Below, in pieces: positions 38,477 through 46,532 of a stretch of DNA of 50,968 nt. Source of the stretch: Candidatus Kapaibacterium sp. Its GTDB lineage: Bacteria > Bacteroidota > Ignavibacteria > Kapaibacteriales > UBA4661. A program made the position numbers and the translations under genes. The DNA lies in NCBI GenBank assembly GCA_025455065.1, contig JALONG010000032.1:1-50968 (forward strand), read 5' to 3'. Positions within the stretch are counted from its first letter, which is position 1; the number at the start of each line of letters is the position of its first letter. The notes beneath the pieces are model-generated. The model was not told the origin of the DNA. It was given only the letters and a program-made list of their open reading frames with translations, and ran no database searches.

Positions 38477-39469
38477 ATGCACGAAGAACACCAAATAGAA
38501 CAATTTCCTGCCAACGCTAATCCGCCCGAAAATGCGGATAACGCTGAAGCAGAGCCACTTTCGCCGTTTCATAATTATCTGGCGACGATAATTATCATCT
38601 GCGTCCAAGTACTCGGATTGCCTCTGGGATATTTATTGACATGGCTTGCTAATACAATAATGCCGTCAGGTTATTCAGGTTCTGTATTGCGCATTGGTTT
38701 AGGGACAGCAGCAACCACGATAGGTATTCTTTTTATGATGAGGCGCAAAGCTATCAATTTGCGCTATCTTTTTGGAACATGGATTGATTTTACTACGCAT
38801 TGGAAACATCTTTTGATGATTATTCCGCTCTGGATAATTGCCATTGGATACACAGGACTGACATTTGGCATTCTTGCACAATTTGCTCCTCAATTTGTGC
38901 AAGATATTATGCGAAATTTTTCTGTAACCGACCACCCCTACGGTTGGGTTGGCGATGTATATATCACGATGGCAATCTGTCTTATAGCGCCCGTTGGAGA
39001 GGAGATTATGTTTCGCGGAACAATTCTTTACCGTTTTGCTTCCTACAAGCATCCATATCAAGCCGTAGTCTCTCTGTCAATCCTCTTTGCTTGCTTTCAT
39101 CCGCAGAATTTTTTTGGTTCGCTCGCCTTTGCCTACGTTGCAGCAACTTCCTACATTTATTCTCGGTCTCTTTGGATTCCCATTTGCATTCATGCAATGA
39201 ACAACTCTCTTGCCTCTCTCGGAACATTAGCAGAGCGATTGAATCCATTTCAAAGCCCAATGTTCACAAATGAAAAACCCACAGTAGAAGAAATACAATC
39301 TATAACTTTGCAAGATATTGGCATTTTGCTGGTACTCTTGATAGCCGGTGGGCTTGTTGTCTGGCGCTACATCAAAGCACATCCCATAACCGCCGATACC
39401 AAACTGCCGTATTTTGCGGCATTGGAAAAAGCGCAATCCCCGTCGCAATCATCAATCGCAACCGCATAA
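38477..39469 (+). CDS. CPBP-family intramembrane metalloprotease
   Basis: 330 residues with about eight membrane helices. The CPBP (Abi) motifs are clear: EEIMFRG (Glu-Glu-x3-Arg), FACFHPQN and IHAMNN. The first 40 residues are an acidic cytoplasmic tail. AAAGGAG at 38465-38471 is a good ribosome-binding site for the ATG at 38477. Substrate unknown; such proteins process membrane proteins or prenylated peptides. Its stop is 6 bp before the duplicated 5' end of era, so era was probably once the next gene. Confidence 0.88.
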   Translation: MHEEHQIEQFPANANPPENADNAEAEPLSPFHNYLATIIIICVQVLGLPLGYLLTWLANTIMPSGYSGSVLRIGLGTAATTIGILFMMRRKAINLRYLFGTWIDFTTHWKHLLMIIPLWIIAIGYTGLTFGILAQFAPQFVQDIMRNFSVTDHPYGWVGDVYITMAICLIAPVGEEIMFRGTILYRFASYKHPYQAVVSLSILFACFHPQNFFGSLAFAYVAATSYIYSRSLWIPICIHAMNNSLASLGTLAERLNPFQSPMFTNEKPTVEEIQSITLQDIGILLVLLIAGGLVVWRYIKAHPITADTKLPYFAALEKAQSPSQSSIATA

Positions 39470-39475
39470 CTTTTT

Positions 39476-39544
39476 ATGACCACACCCCCAAAATCCGGCT
39501 TCGTTGCTTGGTTCTATGTAAAAATGTATTCTTACAAACTTTGA
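39476..39544 (+). pseudogene. duplicated 5' end of era (22-codon remnant)
   Basis: Bases 39476-39508 match the first 33 bases of era (41540-41572) with one mismatch, including the start codon and encoding MTTPPKSGFVA. Beyond that the frame runs through unrelated sequence to a stop at 39542-39544. It ends 10 bp before the next gene, so it could now act as a translated leader. The intact era copy lies exactly 2064 bp downstream. Confidence 0.85.
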
Positions 39545-39554
39545 CGATAAAATC

Positions 39555-41543
39555 GTGATGAAAACCGCACAAGAACTTCTCGAAGAACTCAATCTCTTGG
39601 ACGAGACCGAGCATATTGAAGCCAAAGAGGCTTCAGGCGGGCTTGGTAAGTCGTTTTGGGAGACAGTTTGCGCGTTTGCCAATGAGCCTGGGCTTGGCGG
39701 TGGGTATATTGTGCTTGGTGTGCGAGCAAACGACGAAGGGACGCTCTTTTCGCGGATGTATGAGGCTGTCGGTGTGCAGCAATCCGACACTATGCTACGA
39801 GACATCGCAACACAAGCGGCAACTGTTTTTAATATCCCCATTCGCCCGCAAACTAGCGTTGAAGTTGTCGGCGACAAAAAGATTATCGTTGCATTCATAC
39901 CGGAAGCACAGCCAACAGAAAAACCTGTTTTTATTGCAAATCGTGGTTTGCCGCAAGGCGCTTTCCGCCGTATTGGTTCCACCGACCAACGCTGCCAAGA
40001 TGATGATTTGCTCATCTTTTATCAATCTCGCAGCAATGCATCTTTCGACCAAACGGTGTTGGACGACTCTTCGATGGCAGATATTGATGTGGGTGCGGTG
40101 CAGGAATATCGCCGTATTCGCGCAGAAGTCAATCCCGGTGCGGCAGAATTAGAGCTTTCCGATGAAGATTTGCTGAAGGCGTTACGCTGCATAGAACCTG
40201 ATGCCATCGGCACACTCCGCCCGACAGTAGCGGGGATTGTTCTTTTTGGGTCGGCAATGGCGCAACGGCGCTTACTTCCCACTATTCGCGTTGATTATAT
40301 GCGGATGCCCGGCAAAGAATGGATTTCCGACCCTGTGTATCGCTTTCAGAGCATGGAAGCACGTGGCGCATTGCTATCGGTTCTACGCCGCATAGAAACA
40401 GCGATTTGGGAGGATTTGGGCAAAGCATTTTATCTGCCGGAAGAAAGTCTTATCAGTATTGAAACGCCGATTATTTCTCGTCGAATCATCCGCGAAGCGC
40501 TTACTAATGCGCTTATGCACCGTAGCTATCACGCACAAAGTTCGGTGCAGATTATTCGCTATGCGAATCGTTTAGAAGTTCGGAATCCGGGATTTTCGCT
40601 GGTTTCGCCTGATAAACTCGGCGAACCCGGCTCTGTACGACGCAACCCCTTTATTGCAGAGGTGTTGCACGATTTAAATATCGCCGAAACAAAGGGAACA
40701 GGCATCGGTACTATGCGGAAACTCATGCGCGAGGCAAATTTATCGCTGCCGTTTTTTGATTCAAAGCGTGATACCAATCAGTTTGTGGCAACGTTTTTTC
40801 TGCATCATTTCCTAACAGAGCAGGATTGGCAATGGTTGGGGCTGTTTCACTCGGGCAATATATCTTCCGAAGAAGCATTGGCATTAGTGTATCTGCGAGA
40901 AGTGGGCGAGATAGATAATTCCTCGTACCGTGCGCTTAACAACGTGGACACTTTGGACGCAAGCAAGCATTTACGTCGTTTGCGCGATATTGGCATTCTT
41001 CGTCAGAATGAAAAAGGGCGTTCTACCTACTACACAGGCGGTGAGCGCTTTGCTGAGGCTCTGGCGCAGTGGAAATCTACTAACCCGGACGAACAAACCT
41101 CTGACCCTGACGAGAAATCCACTAACCTCGACGAGAAATCCACTAACCTCGACGAGAAATCCACTAACCCCGACGAGAAATCCACTAACCCCGACGAGAA
41201 ATCCACTAACCCCGACGAGAAATCCACTAACCCCGAAAGCAAATCCACTGACCTTGAAGATAAATATTCAGAATTACCGATTGCATTGAGAGAAAAATTG
41301 CGCGGTCTTTCAAAACGCCCAAACAAAGAGTATTTCAAGCAAATTATTCTCGATCTATGTGCGTGGAAGCCGCTTTCAACAAGGTTTCTGGCACAATACA
41401 CCGACCGCACTGACCATCATATTTTGCACAATTATCTTCAACCCATGATTCAAGAAGGCTTGCTCAAATACACCATTCCTGATAAGCCGAATCATGCGGA
41501 ACAAGCATATCGGACAGTTCAACCAATTTCTTTAACCGAATGA
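39555..41543 (+). CDS. AlbA/Schlafen-type ATP-binding protein (COG2865-like)
   Basis: 662 residues from GTG (39555) or 661 from the adjacent ATG. Domain order: AlbA_2/Schlafen-like domain about 12-150 (ETEHIEAKEASGGLGKSFWE, GGGYIVLGV), a central helical region, then an HATPase_c_4 domain about 315-420 (RIIREALTNALMHRSY, GTGIGTMRKLM). A winged-helix region (about 430-500) is followed by nine heptad repeats of KSTNPDE type and a final winged-helix-like tail. This family is annotated as transcriptional regulators or ATP-dependent helicase-like and is often found near defence genes. Its stop TGA overlaps the era ATG (ATGA). Confidence 0.88.
   Translation: MMKTAQELLEELNLLDETEHIEAKEASGGLGKSFWETVCAFANEPGLGGGYIVLGVRANDEGTLFSRMYEAVGVQQSDTMLRDIATQAATVFNIPIRPQTSVEVVGDKKIIVAFIPEAQPTEKPVFIANRGLPQGAFRRIGSTDQRCQDDDLLIFYQSRSNASFDQTVLDDSSMADIDVGAVQEYRRIRAEVNPGAAELELSDEDLLKALRCIEPDAIGTLRPTVAGIVLFGSAMAQRRLLPTIRVDYMRMPGKEWISDPVYRFQSMEARGALLSVLRRIETAIWEDLGKAFYLPEESLISIETPIISRRIIREALTNALMHRSYHAQSSVQIIRYANRLEVRNPGFSLVSPDKLGEPGSVRRNPFIAEVLHDLNIAETKGTGIGTMRKLMREANLSLPFFDSKRDTNQFVATFFLHHFLTEQDWQWLGLFHSGNISSEEALALVYLREVGEIDNSSYRALNNVDTLDASKHLRRLRDIGILRQNEKGRSTYYTGGERFAEALAQWKSTNPDEQTSDPDEKSTNLDEKSTNLDEKSTNPDEKSTNPDEKSTNPDEKSTNPESKSTDLEDKYSELPIALREKLRGLSKRPNKEYFKQIILDLCAWKPLSTRFLAQYTDRTDHHILHNYLQPMIQEGLLKYTIPDKPNHAEQAYRTVQPISLTE
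41073..41261. repeat. 21-bp coding minisatellite (KSTNPDE heptads)
   Basis: Nine consecutive 21-bp units encode heptads of the form KSTN[PL]DE, from residue 507 to about 569 of the AlbA/HATPase protein. Middle units are nearly identical at DNA level; the first two and last two are diverged. Because 21 is a multiple of three, changes in copy number keep the frame. Confidence 0.92.
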
Positions 41544-42553
41544 CCACACCCCCCAAATCCGGCTTCGTTGCTATCATCGGCGAACCAAACGTCGGTAAAT
41601 CTACGCTCATGAACGCCATGCTCGGCACGAAACTGTCTATCGTCTCGCCCAAGCCCCAAACCACGCGCCGCAGCGTTCTCGGCATTTTCACCGAAGGCAC
41701 GGAAGAAAGCGGGACGCAGATAGTGTTTTTCGATACACCGGGCGTACTTTCTAAGCCAAGTTACGAACTGCACCGCTCCATGCTGGATTTTGTGAAAAGT
41801 TCCGTAGAAGGCGCAGATGCTATTCTCATCGTCGTGGATGTACAGAAACTTGTCGAAAAGCCACGCACGAAAAAGCCTTCCACGAACAGACCAAGCAACC
41901 AAGCAACTAAGCAACCAAGCAACCAAACCGAAGAACGCGGCGCAAAAGCTCTCCAAACCTTGATGATGCGGCTGCAAATGCGCCTTGAAACCGTAGAAAA
42001 ACCCGTCATTGTGGCGCTGAACAAAATGGACGCACTGCACGACAAAAAACTGGCGCTGCCTGTCATGGATGCCTTAATGAAACTGCCATTTGTGAGCCAC
42101 GTAGCGCCGATTTCCGCGCTGGAAAACAAGTTCGTGGATGAACTTTTGGCAAAACTGAAAGACTATATGCCGCAGCATGAGTTTTACTACGATGCCGAAA
42201 TGCTCTCCACGCAGCCACAGCGCTTCTTTGTGAGCGAACTTATCCGTGAGGTCATTTTTACGCGCTACCGCGAGGAAATTCCCTATTCGACCGAAGTGAG
42301 CATTGTGGAGTTCAAAGAACGGGAGCGCGGAAAATGGTATATTTCGGCGGATATTGTGGTGGAGCGCGACACGCAAAAGCAAATTCTCATCGGCAAAGGC
42401 GGCTCGTCGCTGAAAGAAACCGGAAGCCTTGCACGGAAAGCGATTGAGCAGTATCTTGAATGTTCGGTTTTTCTGGAACTGTTCGTGAAAGTCCGTGAGG
42501 ATTGGCGTAACAGTACGGCACATCTCCGCTCGTTTGGGTATGGGCAATCGTAA
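41540..42553 (+). CDS. era: ribosome-assembly GTPase Era, with internal low-complexity insert
   Basis: 337 residues, against about 300 for typical Era. G1 GEPNVGKST (14-22), G3 DTPG (65-68), G4 NKMD (161-164) and the C-terminal KH domain with GKGGSSLKETG are intact. Era binds 16S rRNA and helps 30S maturation. Between G3 and G4, residues about 106-135 form a Lys/Pro/Ser/Asn/Gln-rich insert with no match to usual Era, encoded largely by an 8-bp tandem repeat (41890-41929). The ATG overlaps the stop of the upstream gene; a second copy of the first 33 bases lies at 39476. Confidence 0.95.
   Translation: MTTPPKSGFVAIIGEPNVGKSTLMNAMLGTKLSIVSPKPQTTRRSVLGIFTEGTEESGTQIVFFDTPGVLSKPSYELHRSMLDFVKSSVEGADAILIVVDVQKLVEKPRTKKPSTNRPSNQATKQPSNQTEERGAKALQTLMMRLQMRLETVEKPVIVALNKMDALHDKKLALPVMDALMKLPFVSHVAPISALENKFVDELLAKLKDYMPQHEFYYDAEMLSTQPQRFFVSELIREVIFTRYREEIPYSTEVSIVEFKERERGKWYISADIVVERDTQKQILIGKGGSSLKETGSLARKAIEQYLECSVFLELFVKVREDWRNSTAHLRSFGYGQS
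41890..41929. repeat. 8-bp tandem repeat inside era
   Basis: Five octamers: ACCAAGCA, ACCAAGCA, ACTAAGCA, ACCAAGCA, ACCAAACC. They encode the PSNQATKQPSNQ insert. Since 8 is not a multiple of three, loss or gain of a single unit would shift the frame of an essential gene. The same octamer family occurs between genes at 19644-19670. Confidence 0.9.
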
Positions 42554-42581
42554 CAATTTTCTGCAATTTTTGTTTGTTTTC

Positions 42582-43253
42582 ATGCCACAACCACCATTTA
42601 TCACCTATCTCGAAAAACGCCTTGCAAACCCCGACACAGCACCGCTTCCGGGCTATGAGGGTCAAAAGCGCATGGCTCCTTTTGTGAAGGAAATTTACGA
42701 GCAGCCGAAGGATATTGACACCTACAAACAAAGCGCTGTTCTAGCGTTGCTGTTCAATAACCGCGACCATGCGCATAGCGCGGAGCATCTGGAAGTCTTA
42801 TTCACCGTGCGCAGCAGCGACCTCAAAAATCATAGCGGGCAGATTAGCTTTCCGGGCGGACGCAGCGATGCAGGTGAGACGATTGTGCAAACGGCACTCC
42901 GCGAAACCTGCGAAGAAGTTGGCTTGAAGCGAGAAAACATCACTGTTTTGGGTGAACTTTCGTCGCTGTATGTCCCTGTTTCGCGGAGCATGATTTACGT
43001 CGTGGCAGGTTTCCACGAAGGCGTTCCCGAAACACGTCCCAACGAGAGCGAGGTGGAAGAAATTTTTTCCGTACCGCTTTCGGTTTTGCTGAACCCCGCA
43101 AATATTGACCGCAAGCCTTGGGTGGTTCTTGGGCGCGAGGTAGAAGTTCCCTTTTGGAATCTCGGCAAAAACGTCCCGCTTTGGGGCGCAACCGCCATGA
43201 TGACCGCAGAAATACTAACGTTGTACGAAGAGTTTGCATCCGTCACCTCTTGA
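42582..43253 (+). CDS. NUDIX hydrolase, CoA-pyrophosphatase type
   Basis: 223 residues. The NUDIX box GGRSDAGETIVQTALRETCEEVGL is described by its invariant residues G, E, RE, EE, G; it starts near residue 89. Just before it, FTVRSSDLKNHSGQISFPG matches the extra motif of CoA pyrophosphatases (NudL/PCD1-like), which split CoA and its derivatives to phosphopantetheine and 3',5'-ADP. The ATG at 42582 lies 28 bp after era and opens the fold; an upstream in-frame start would overlap era. Function by motif, substrate unproven. Confidence 0.9.
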   Translation: MPQPPFITYLEKRLANPDTAPLPGYEGQKRMAPFVKEIYEQPKDIDTYKQSAVLALLFNNRDHAHSAEHLEVLFTVRSSDLKNHSGQISFPGGRSDAGETIVQTALRETCEEVGLKRENITVLGELSSLYVPVSRSMIYVVAGFHEGVPETRPNESEVEEIFSVPLSVLLNPANIDRKPWVVLGREVEVPFWNLGKNVPLWGATAMMTAEILTLYEEFASVTS

Positions 43254-43315
43254 ACCTTGACCGACCGAATGTTGGAAGGCAGAATTCAACACTCAACACT
43301 TAAAACTTTCCCCCC

Positions 43316-44311
43316 ATGAATCCGTTCCCTTTCACTTTCAAAAACCCTGAATTTTTCTGGCTTCTTTTGCTCTTGCCCTTGCTCGTCTATCGGTATTGGC
43401 GCGTTGGGGCGGTGCAAGGCGAAATTCGTGTTTCGACGCTTCAGGGTTTTGCCGGCATCAAGCCTTCATTGCGACAGCGTTTGCGGCATTTGCCCTTTGT
43501 TCTGCGGCTTTTGGCAATCGCTTGTTTGATTACCGCCATTGCTCGCCCGCAATCCAGCGCTCGTGGGCAGAATGTGGAGACCGAAGGGATAGACATTGTT
43601 TTGGCAATGGATATTTCGGGTTCGATGCTGGCGGAAGATTTTAAGCCAAACCGCATCGAAGCAGCAAAAAAGCTGGCTCTGGAGTTCATTGATTCGCGCC
43701 CGAATGACCGCATCGGACTTGTGGTCTTTAGCGGTGAAAGTTTTACGCAATGCCCTCTGACAACTGACCACGACGTGCTGAAAAATCTCTTTACCGCCAT
43801 CAAAAGCGGTATGGTGTTGGACGGCACGGCTATTGGTCTGGGGCTGAGTACGGCGGTAAGCCGCCTCAAAGACAGTCAGGCAAAAAGCAAAGTCGTAATT
43901 TTACTCACCGACGGCATTAACAATGCGGGTTCGGTGGCTCCGCTCACGGCGGCAGAGATTGCCCGAACATTTGGTATTCGCGTTTATACGATAGGCGTTG
44001 GGACGTATGGTTATGCGCCTTATCCCGTGCAAACGCCGTTTGGCATTCAATATCAAAATTTGGAAGTGCAGATTGACGAAGAAGTAATGAAGCAAATTGC
44101 CGACATGACCAGCGCACGGTATTTTCGCGCGACAAGCAATTCCAAACTTCAGGAAGTTTATACCGAAATTGACAAACTCGAAAAAACGAAAATCTTTGTC
44201 ACCGAGTTCCGGCGCTATTCGGAAGAGTTTTTCCCGTTTGCCATAGCAGCAGGAATCTTGCTGTTTGTTGAAATTGCCTTGCGCAAAACAGCGCTACGCA
44301 GTATTCCGTAA
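43316..44311 (+). CDS. batA: BatA-type VWA membrane protein
   Basis: 331 residues. An N-terminal membrane hairpin (about 10-25 and 55-75) is followed by a VWA domain (about 85-280) with MIDAS motif DISGSM, a conserved Thr in CPLTTDHD and Asp in LLTDGINN, and a C-terminal helix (about 305-325, FFPFAIAAGILLFVEIAL). This is the aerotolerance-operon BatA layout of Bacteroidota. No moxR or batB-E genes follow, so it may be a detached member. Confidence 0.85.
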   Translation: MNPFPFTFKNPEFFWLLLLLPLLVYRYWRVGAVQGEIRVSTLQGFAGIKPSLRQRLRHLPFVLRLLAIACLITAIARPQSSARGQNVETEGIDIVLAMDISGSMLAEDFKPNRIEAAKKLALEFIDSRPNDRIGLVVFSGESFTQCPLTTDHDVLKNLFTAIKSGMVLDGTAIGLGLSTAVSRLKDSQAKSKVVILLTDGINNAGSVAPLTAAEIARTFGIRVYTIGVGTYGYAPYPVQTPFGIQYQNLEVQIDEEVMKQIADMTSARYFRATSNSKLQEVYTEIDKLEKTKIFVTEFRRYSEEFFPFAIAAGILLFVEIALRKTALRSIP

Positions 44312-44367
44312 CATTCCCTCAAGCAGATAGATTTCTTTGATTGAATCCATTTTCGGCAGCGCTCGTA

Positions 44368-44393
44368 TAAGGGAGTTTTGAAAAACTTCCTTA
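44368..44393. terminator. hairpin between batA and hisH
   Basis: TAAGGGAGTTT (44368-44378) pairs with AAACTTCCTTA (44383-44393), including one G-T pair, around a short A-rich loop, followed by TTGTT. It is a plausible intrinsic terminator for batA. The T-tract is short. Confidence 0.4.
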
Positions 44394-44430
44394 TTGTTCG
44401 CTCTCACCAAGCCTCATTTTTCCTTGTGTT

Positions 44431-45054
44431 ATGACAACCGTTCATCTTGTGGATACCGGCGTAAACAACCTTCTTTCGATTTGCAACGCACTTGAAATGG
44501 CGGGTGCGAATCTGGAAATTTGCCGCTCGCCGGAAGAACTCTCGGATGCAGAACGCATTGTACTTCCGGGTGTTGGTGCATACAGAGATTGTATCGGCGG
44601 TTTGGTCAATGGTGGTTTTGTGCCGACGCTGAATGAACTCGTTTTTCAAAAAAAACTGCCGATTTTAGGTATCTGCGTCGGTATGCAGATGATGGCTAGG
44701 CGGAGCTACGAAGGTGGTGAATACGAAGGTTTGGGCTGGTTTGAGGCAGATGTGGTGAAAATTCAACCCGACGATGCAAAACTGCGTGTTCCGCAAATTG
44801 GTTGGAACAGCACCACCTTTCGCGCCGGAGAACCGCTTGCTGTGGGGCTTCCGCAGAATCCCGATTTGTACTATGTTCACTCGTACTATTTGAAATGTGA
44901 CAATCCTGAAGATATTGCCGCAACGTGTGAATATGGCTTGGCGGTTACATCGTCCGTGAGAAAAAACAACATCGTCGCAACACAATTTCACCCCGAAAAA
45001 AGCCAAGATTTCGGCTTGCGGGTTTTAGAGAATTTTTTGCAGTGGAGACCGTGA
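44431..45054 (+). CDS. hisH: HisH-type glutamine amidotransferase
   Basis: A 207-residue class I glutaminase of the HisH family. The triad is Cys82 in LGICVGMQM, His187 and Glu189 in FHPEKSQD; the oxyanion segment PGVGAYRDC is present. In histidine synthesis it feeds ammonia to HisF. Here the HisF homologue encoded 2 kb downstream lacks the synthase catalytic Asp, so this may be a HisH2-type glutaminase for another amidation. The stop TGA overlaps the ATG of the antitoxin-like gene (TGATG). Confidence 0.9.
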   Translation: MTTVHLVDTGVNNLLSICNALEMAGANLEICRSPEELSDAERIVLPGVGAYRDCIGGLVNGGFVPTLNELVFQKKLPILGICVGMQMMARRSYEGGEYEGLGWFEADVVKIQPDDAKLRVPQIGWNSTTFRAGEPLAVGLPQNPDLYYVHSYYLKCDNPEDIAATCEYGLAVTSSVRKNNIVATQFHPEKSQDFGLRVLENFLQWRP

Positions 45055-45314
45055 TGGACACTATCATTTCACAACCTCAACTCAATGTTGCCGAGAACGC
45101 AACAACGATATTTATTACCCTTGACAAAGCCGCAAACGCTGAACTTGCTGCTAATGCTCTTCGTGTCCTACGCTCACTGTATCAAGAACATTCTCGCCGA
45201 TATATTGAGTTTGTCAGCGAAGAAGAGCAGCGCGAACTTGACGCAATACTCGCTGCCAGAAGCGACGAGGACAAGGAAATTGCTTTTGTCGAGTATGATA
45301 CGGTTGAATTATGA
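45054..45314 (+). CDS. antitoxin-like protein paired with RelE-type toxin
   Basis: 86 residues from the ATG at 45054, which overlaps the hisH stop by one base; a GTG at 45042 lies within hisH. It is acidic (SEEEQRELDAILAARSDEDKE) and helical, the usual style of a toxin-neutralising tail, with an N-terminal strand-like segment TIFITLDKAANAEL. No known antitoxin family is recognised. The call rests on size, charge and a 4-bp ATGA overlap with the RelE-type gene. It appears intact while the toxin is frameshifted. Confidence 0.65.
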   Translation: MDTIISQPQLNVAENATTIFITLDKAANAELAANALRVLRSLYQEHSRRYIEFVSEEEQRELDAILAARSDEDKEIAFVEYDTVEL

Positions 45315-45603
45315 ATAAGCCGCTTGAGTTCCGCTTTGTTAAATCGGCAGAAAAGTTTTTGGCAAAAAACTCTGCTCGTTTGACCAAGGATGAAGTCAAA
45401 AAACTGGTTAAAAAAGCTGTGCGTTTTCTCTACGGAAATCAAGAAAATGTTGATATGAAAAGGCTTCAAGGCTATTCAAATGAAATGTATCGTATTCTCG
45501 CCAAGGTGATATACGGATTATTTTCTCTCTCGTTGAAGGAGAAATTATCATAACAGCGATTGTTGAAGAAATAGAACGACGCGGTAACATCTCTTACGCA
45601 TAA
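45311..45603 (+). pseudogene. RelE/ParE-superfamily toxin, frameshifted
   Basis: As it stands the frame ends at 45553 after KVIYGLFSLSLKEKLS. Adding one G in the AAGG run at about 45503-45506 restores AKGDIRIIFSLVEGE and then IIITAIVEEIERRGNISYA, ending with TAA at 45601-45603. That restored tail is typical of RelE/YoeB-like toxins, including the final strand and the Glu/Arg region needed for mRNA cleavage. So the toxin has lost its C-terminal strand pair by a 1-base deletion, unless the base is a sequencing error. Confidence 0.82.
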
Positions 45604-45614
45604 TCAAAACTCCA

Positions 45615-45983
45615 ATGACAAACGTACTCCAACACCCCGCAAAGCGCTTCTTTACTGCACTCATAAGCGTTCCCGCATGGTTCTTCGCAATAGCACTGCC
45701 ATTATCGTTAGCATGGTGCTTGGTTTTAGGCATTATTGACAATGAAGCAGACCAAAGCAAGCCGTTTTTCGAGCGGTATGCAAACCCGCTAATGTGGCTG
45801 TGGTACGGCTTACCGACCTTTGTTTCCATGCTGTGGCTTATGAGCGTAGCAATGAAGCAGAAGCACAGCGTTATGCTGGGCGCATTGTGGTCAATTCCTC
45901 TCGGTTGCTTGCTTGGAACGGTCATTGCGCTTCCTGCTTTTGCTGTGGTATTTGGTTTTATGCGCCTCACAGGGCTTGCGTGA
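45615..45983 (+). CDS. small integral membrane protein, unknown
   Basis: 122 residues, not recognised. Three membrane helices: about 14-38 (ALISVPAWFFAIALPLSLAWCLVLG), 58-80 (PLMWLWYGLPTFVSMLWLMSV), 88-115 (MLGALWSIPLGCLLGTVIALPAFAVVFG), given here by their main parts. There are no motif residues beyond these. It follows the broken toxin gene by 11 bp and precedes two 2TM-domain genes, so it is probably part of the same transcription unit. Confidence 0.65.
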   Translation: MTNVLQHPAKRFFTALISVPAWFFAIALPLSLAWCLVLGIIDNEADQSKPFFERYANPLMWLWYGLPTFVSMLWLMSVAMKQKHSVMLGALWSIPLGCLLGTVIALPAFAVVFGFMRLTGLA

Positions 45984-46014
45984 ATTTTGTGTATCAACTT
46001 TTTTTCATTGACCA

Positions 46015-46467
46015 ATGAATCTTCCCGAAAAATACACCCAAGAAGAAATGGAGCGCATTTTGCAACGCGCTCTGAGCAAACATTCATCATCTGGCAATAT
46101 CTCGCGTGAGCAGCTTGTCGAAGTCGGACGGGAGTTGGGATTGTCGGAGCAAGATTTGATGCAGGCTGCAAGCGACGAACTTCGCTATGGAGCGATAGAC
46201 GATGCCCGTGACGAAATCATTGAGAAGCGCAAAAAAGGCTGGCGTGAACATTTTTTATGGTATATCGGCGTAAATTCCCTTACGATGGGGCTGAATTTCA
46301 TGCAGGAAGACGGGCGCTTTACGTGGGCGCTGTTTATGCTTCTTGGGTGGGGAATTGGTATGGCTTCGCACACCGTCGCCACATTTTTTCCTGACAAGAA
46401 AAAACTCGACAAAGCCGCACACAAACTGCTGCGCAAACAAGAACGAAAGAAAGAACTTTCTGCATAA
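46015..46467 (+). CDS. 2TM-domain protein, copy 1
   Basis: 150 residues. The N-terminal 55 residues are helical and soluble (YTQEEMERILQRALSKH, LVEVGRELGLSEQDLMQA); the C-terminal half is a 2TM domain (pfam13239-like) with helices around 85-102 and 106-125 (TWALFMLLGWGIGMASH) and a basic tail. In other proteins 2TM domains are found alone or fused to LytS-like kinases; the function is unknown. It is a close paralogue of the next gene. Confidence 0.8.
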   Translation: MNLPEKYTQEEMERILQRALSKHSSSGNISREQLVEVGRELGLSEQDLMQAASDELRYGAIDDARDEIIEKRKKGWREHFLWYIGVNSLTMGLNFMQEDGRFTWALFMLLGWGIGMASHTVATFFPDKKKLDKAAHKLLRKQERKKELSA

Positions 46468-46532
46468 TGCACATATTCAAGCATCTGCTGAAGGTATTGA
46501 CACAGTACATTACTGCTTAACGAGGAGAAATA

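Noticed and set aside
41073-41261. Regular repeats resembling a CRISPR array
   Set aside because: Units are directly adjacent with no spacers, have a 21-bp period and stay in frame within a coding gene.
45603-45614. Duplicated hisH end after the toxin-antitoxin pair
   Set aside because: The bases after the restored toxin stop show no similarity to the hisH 3' end.
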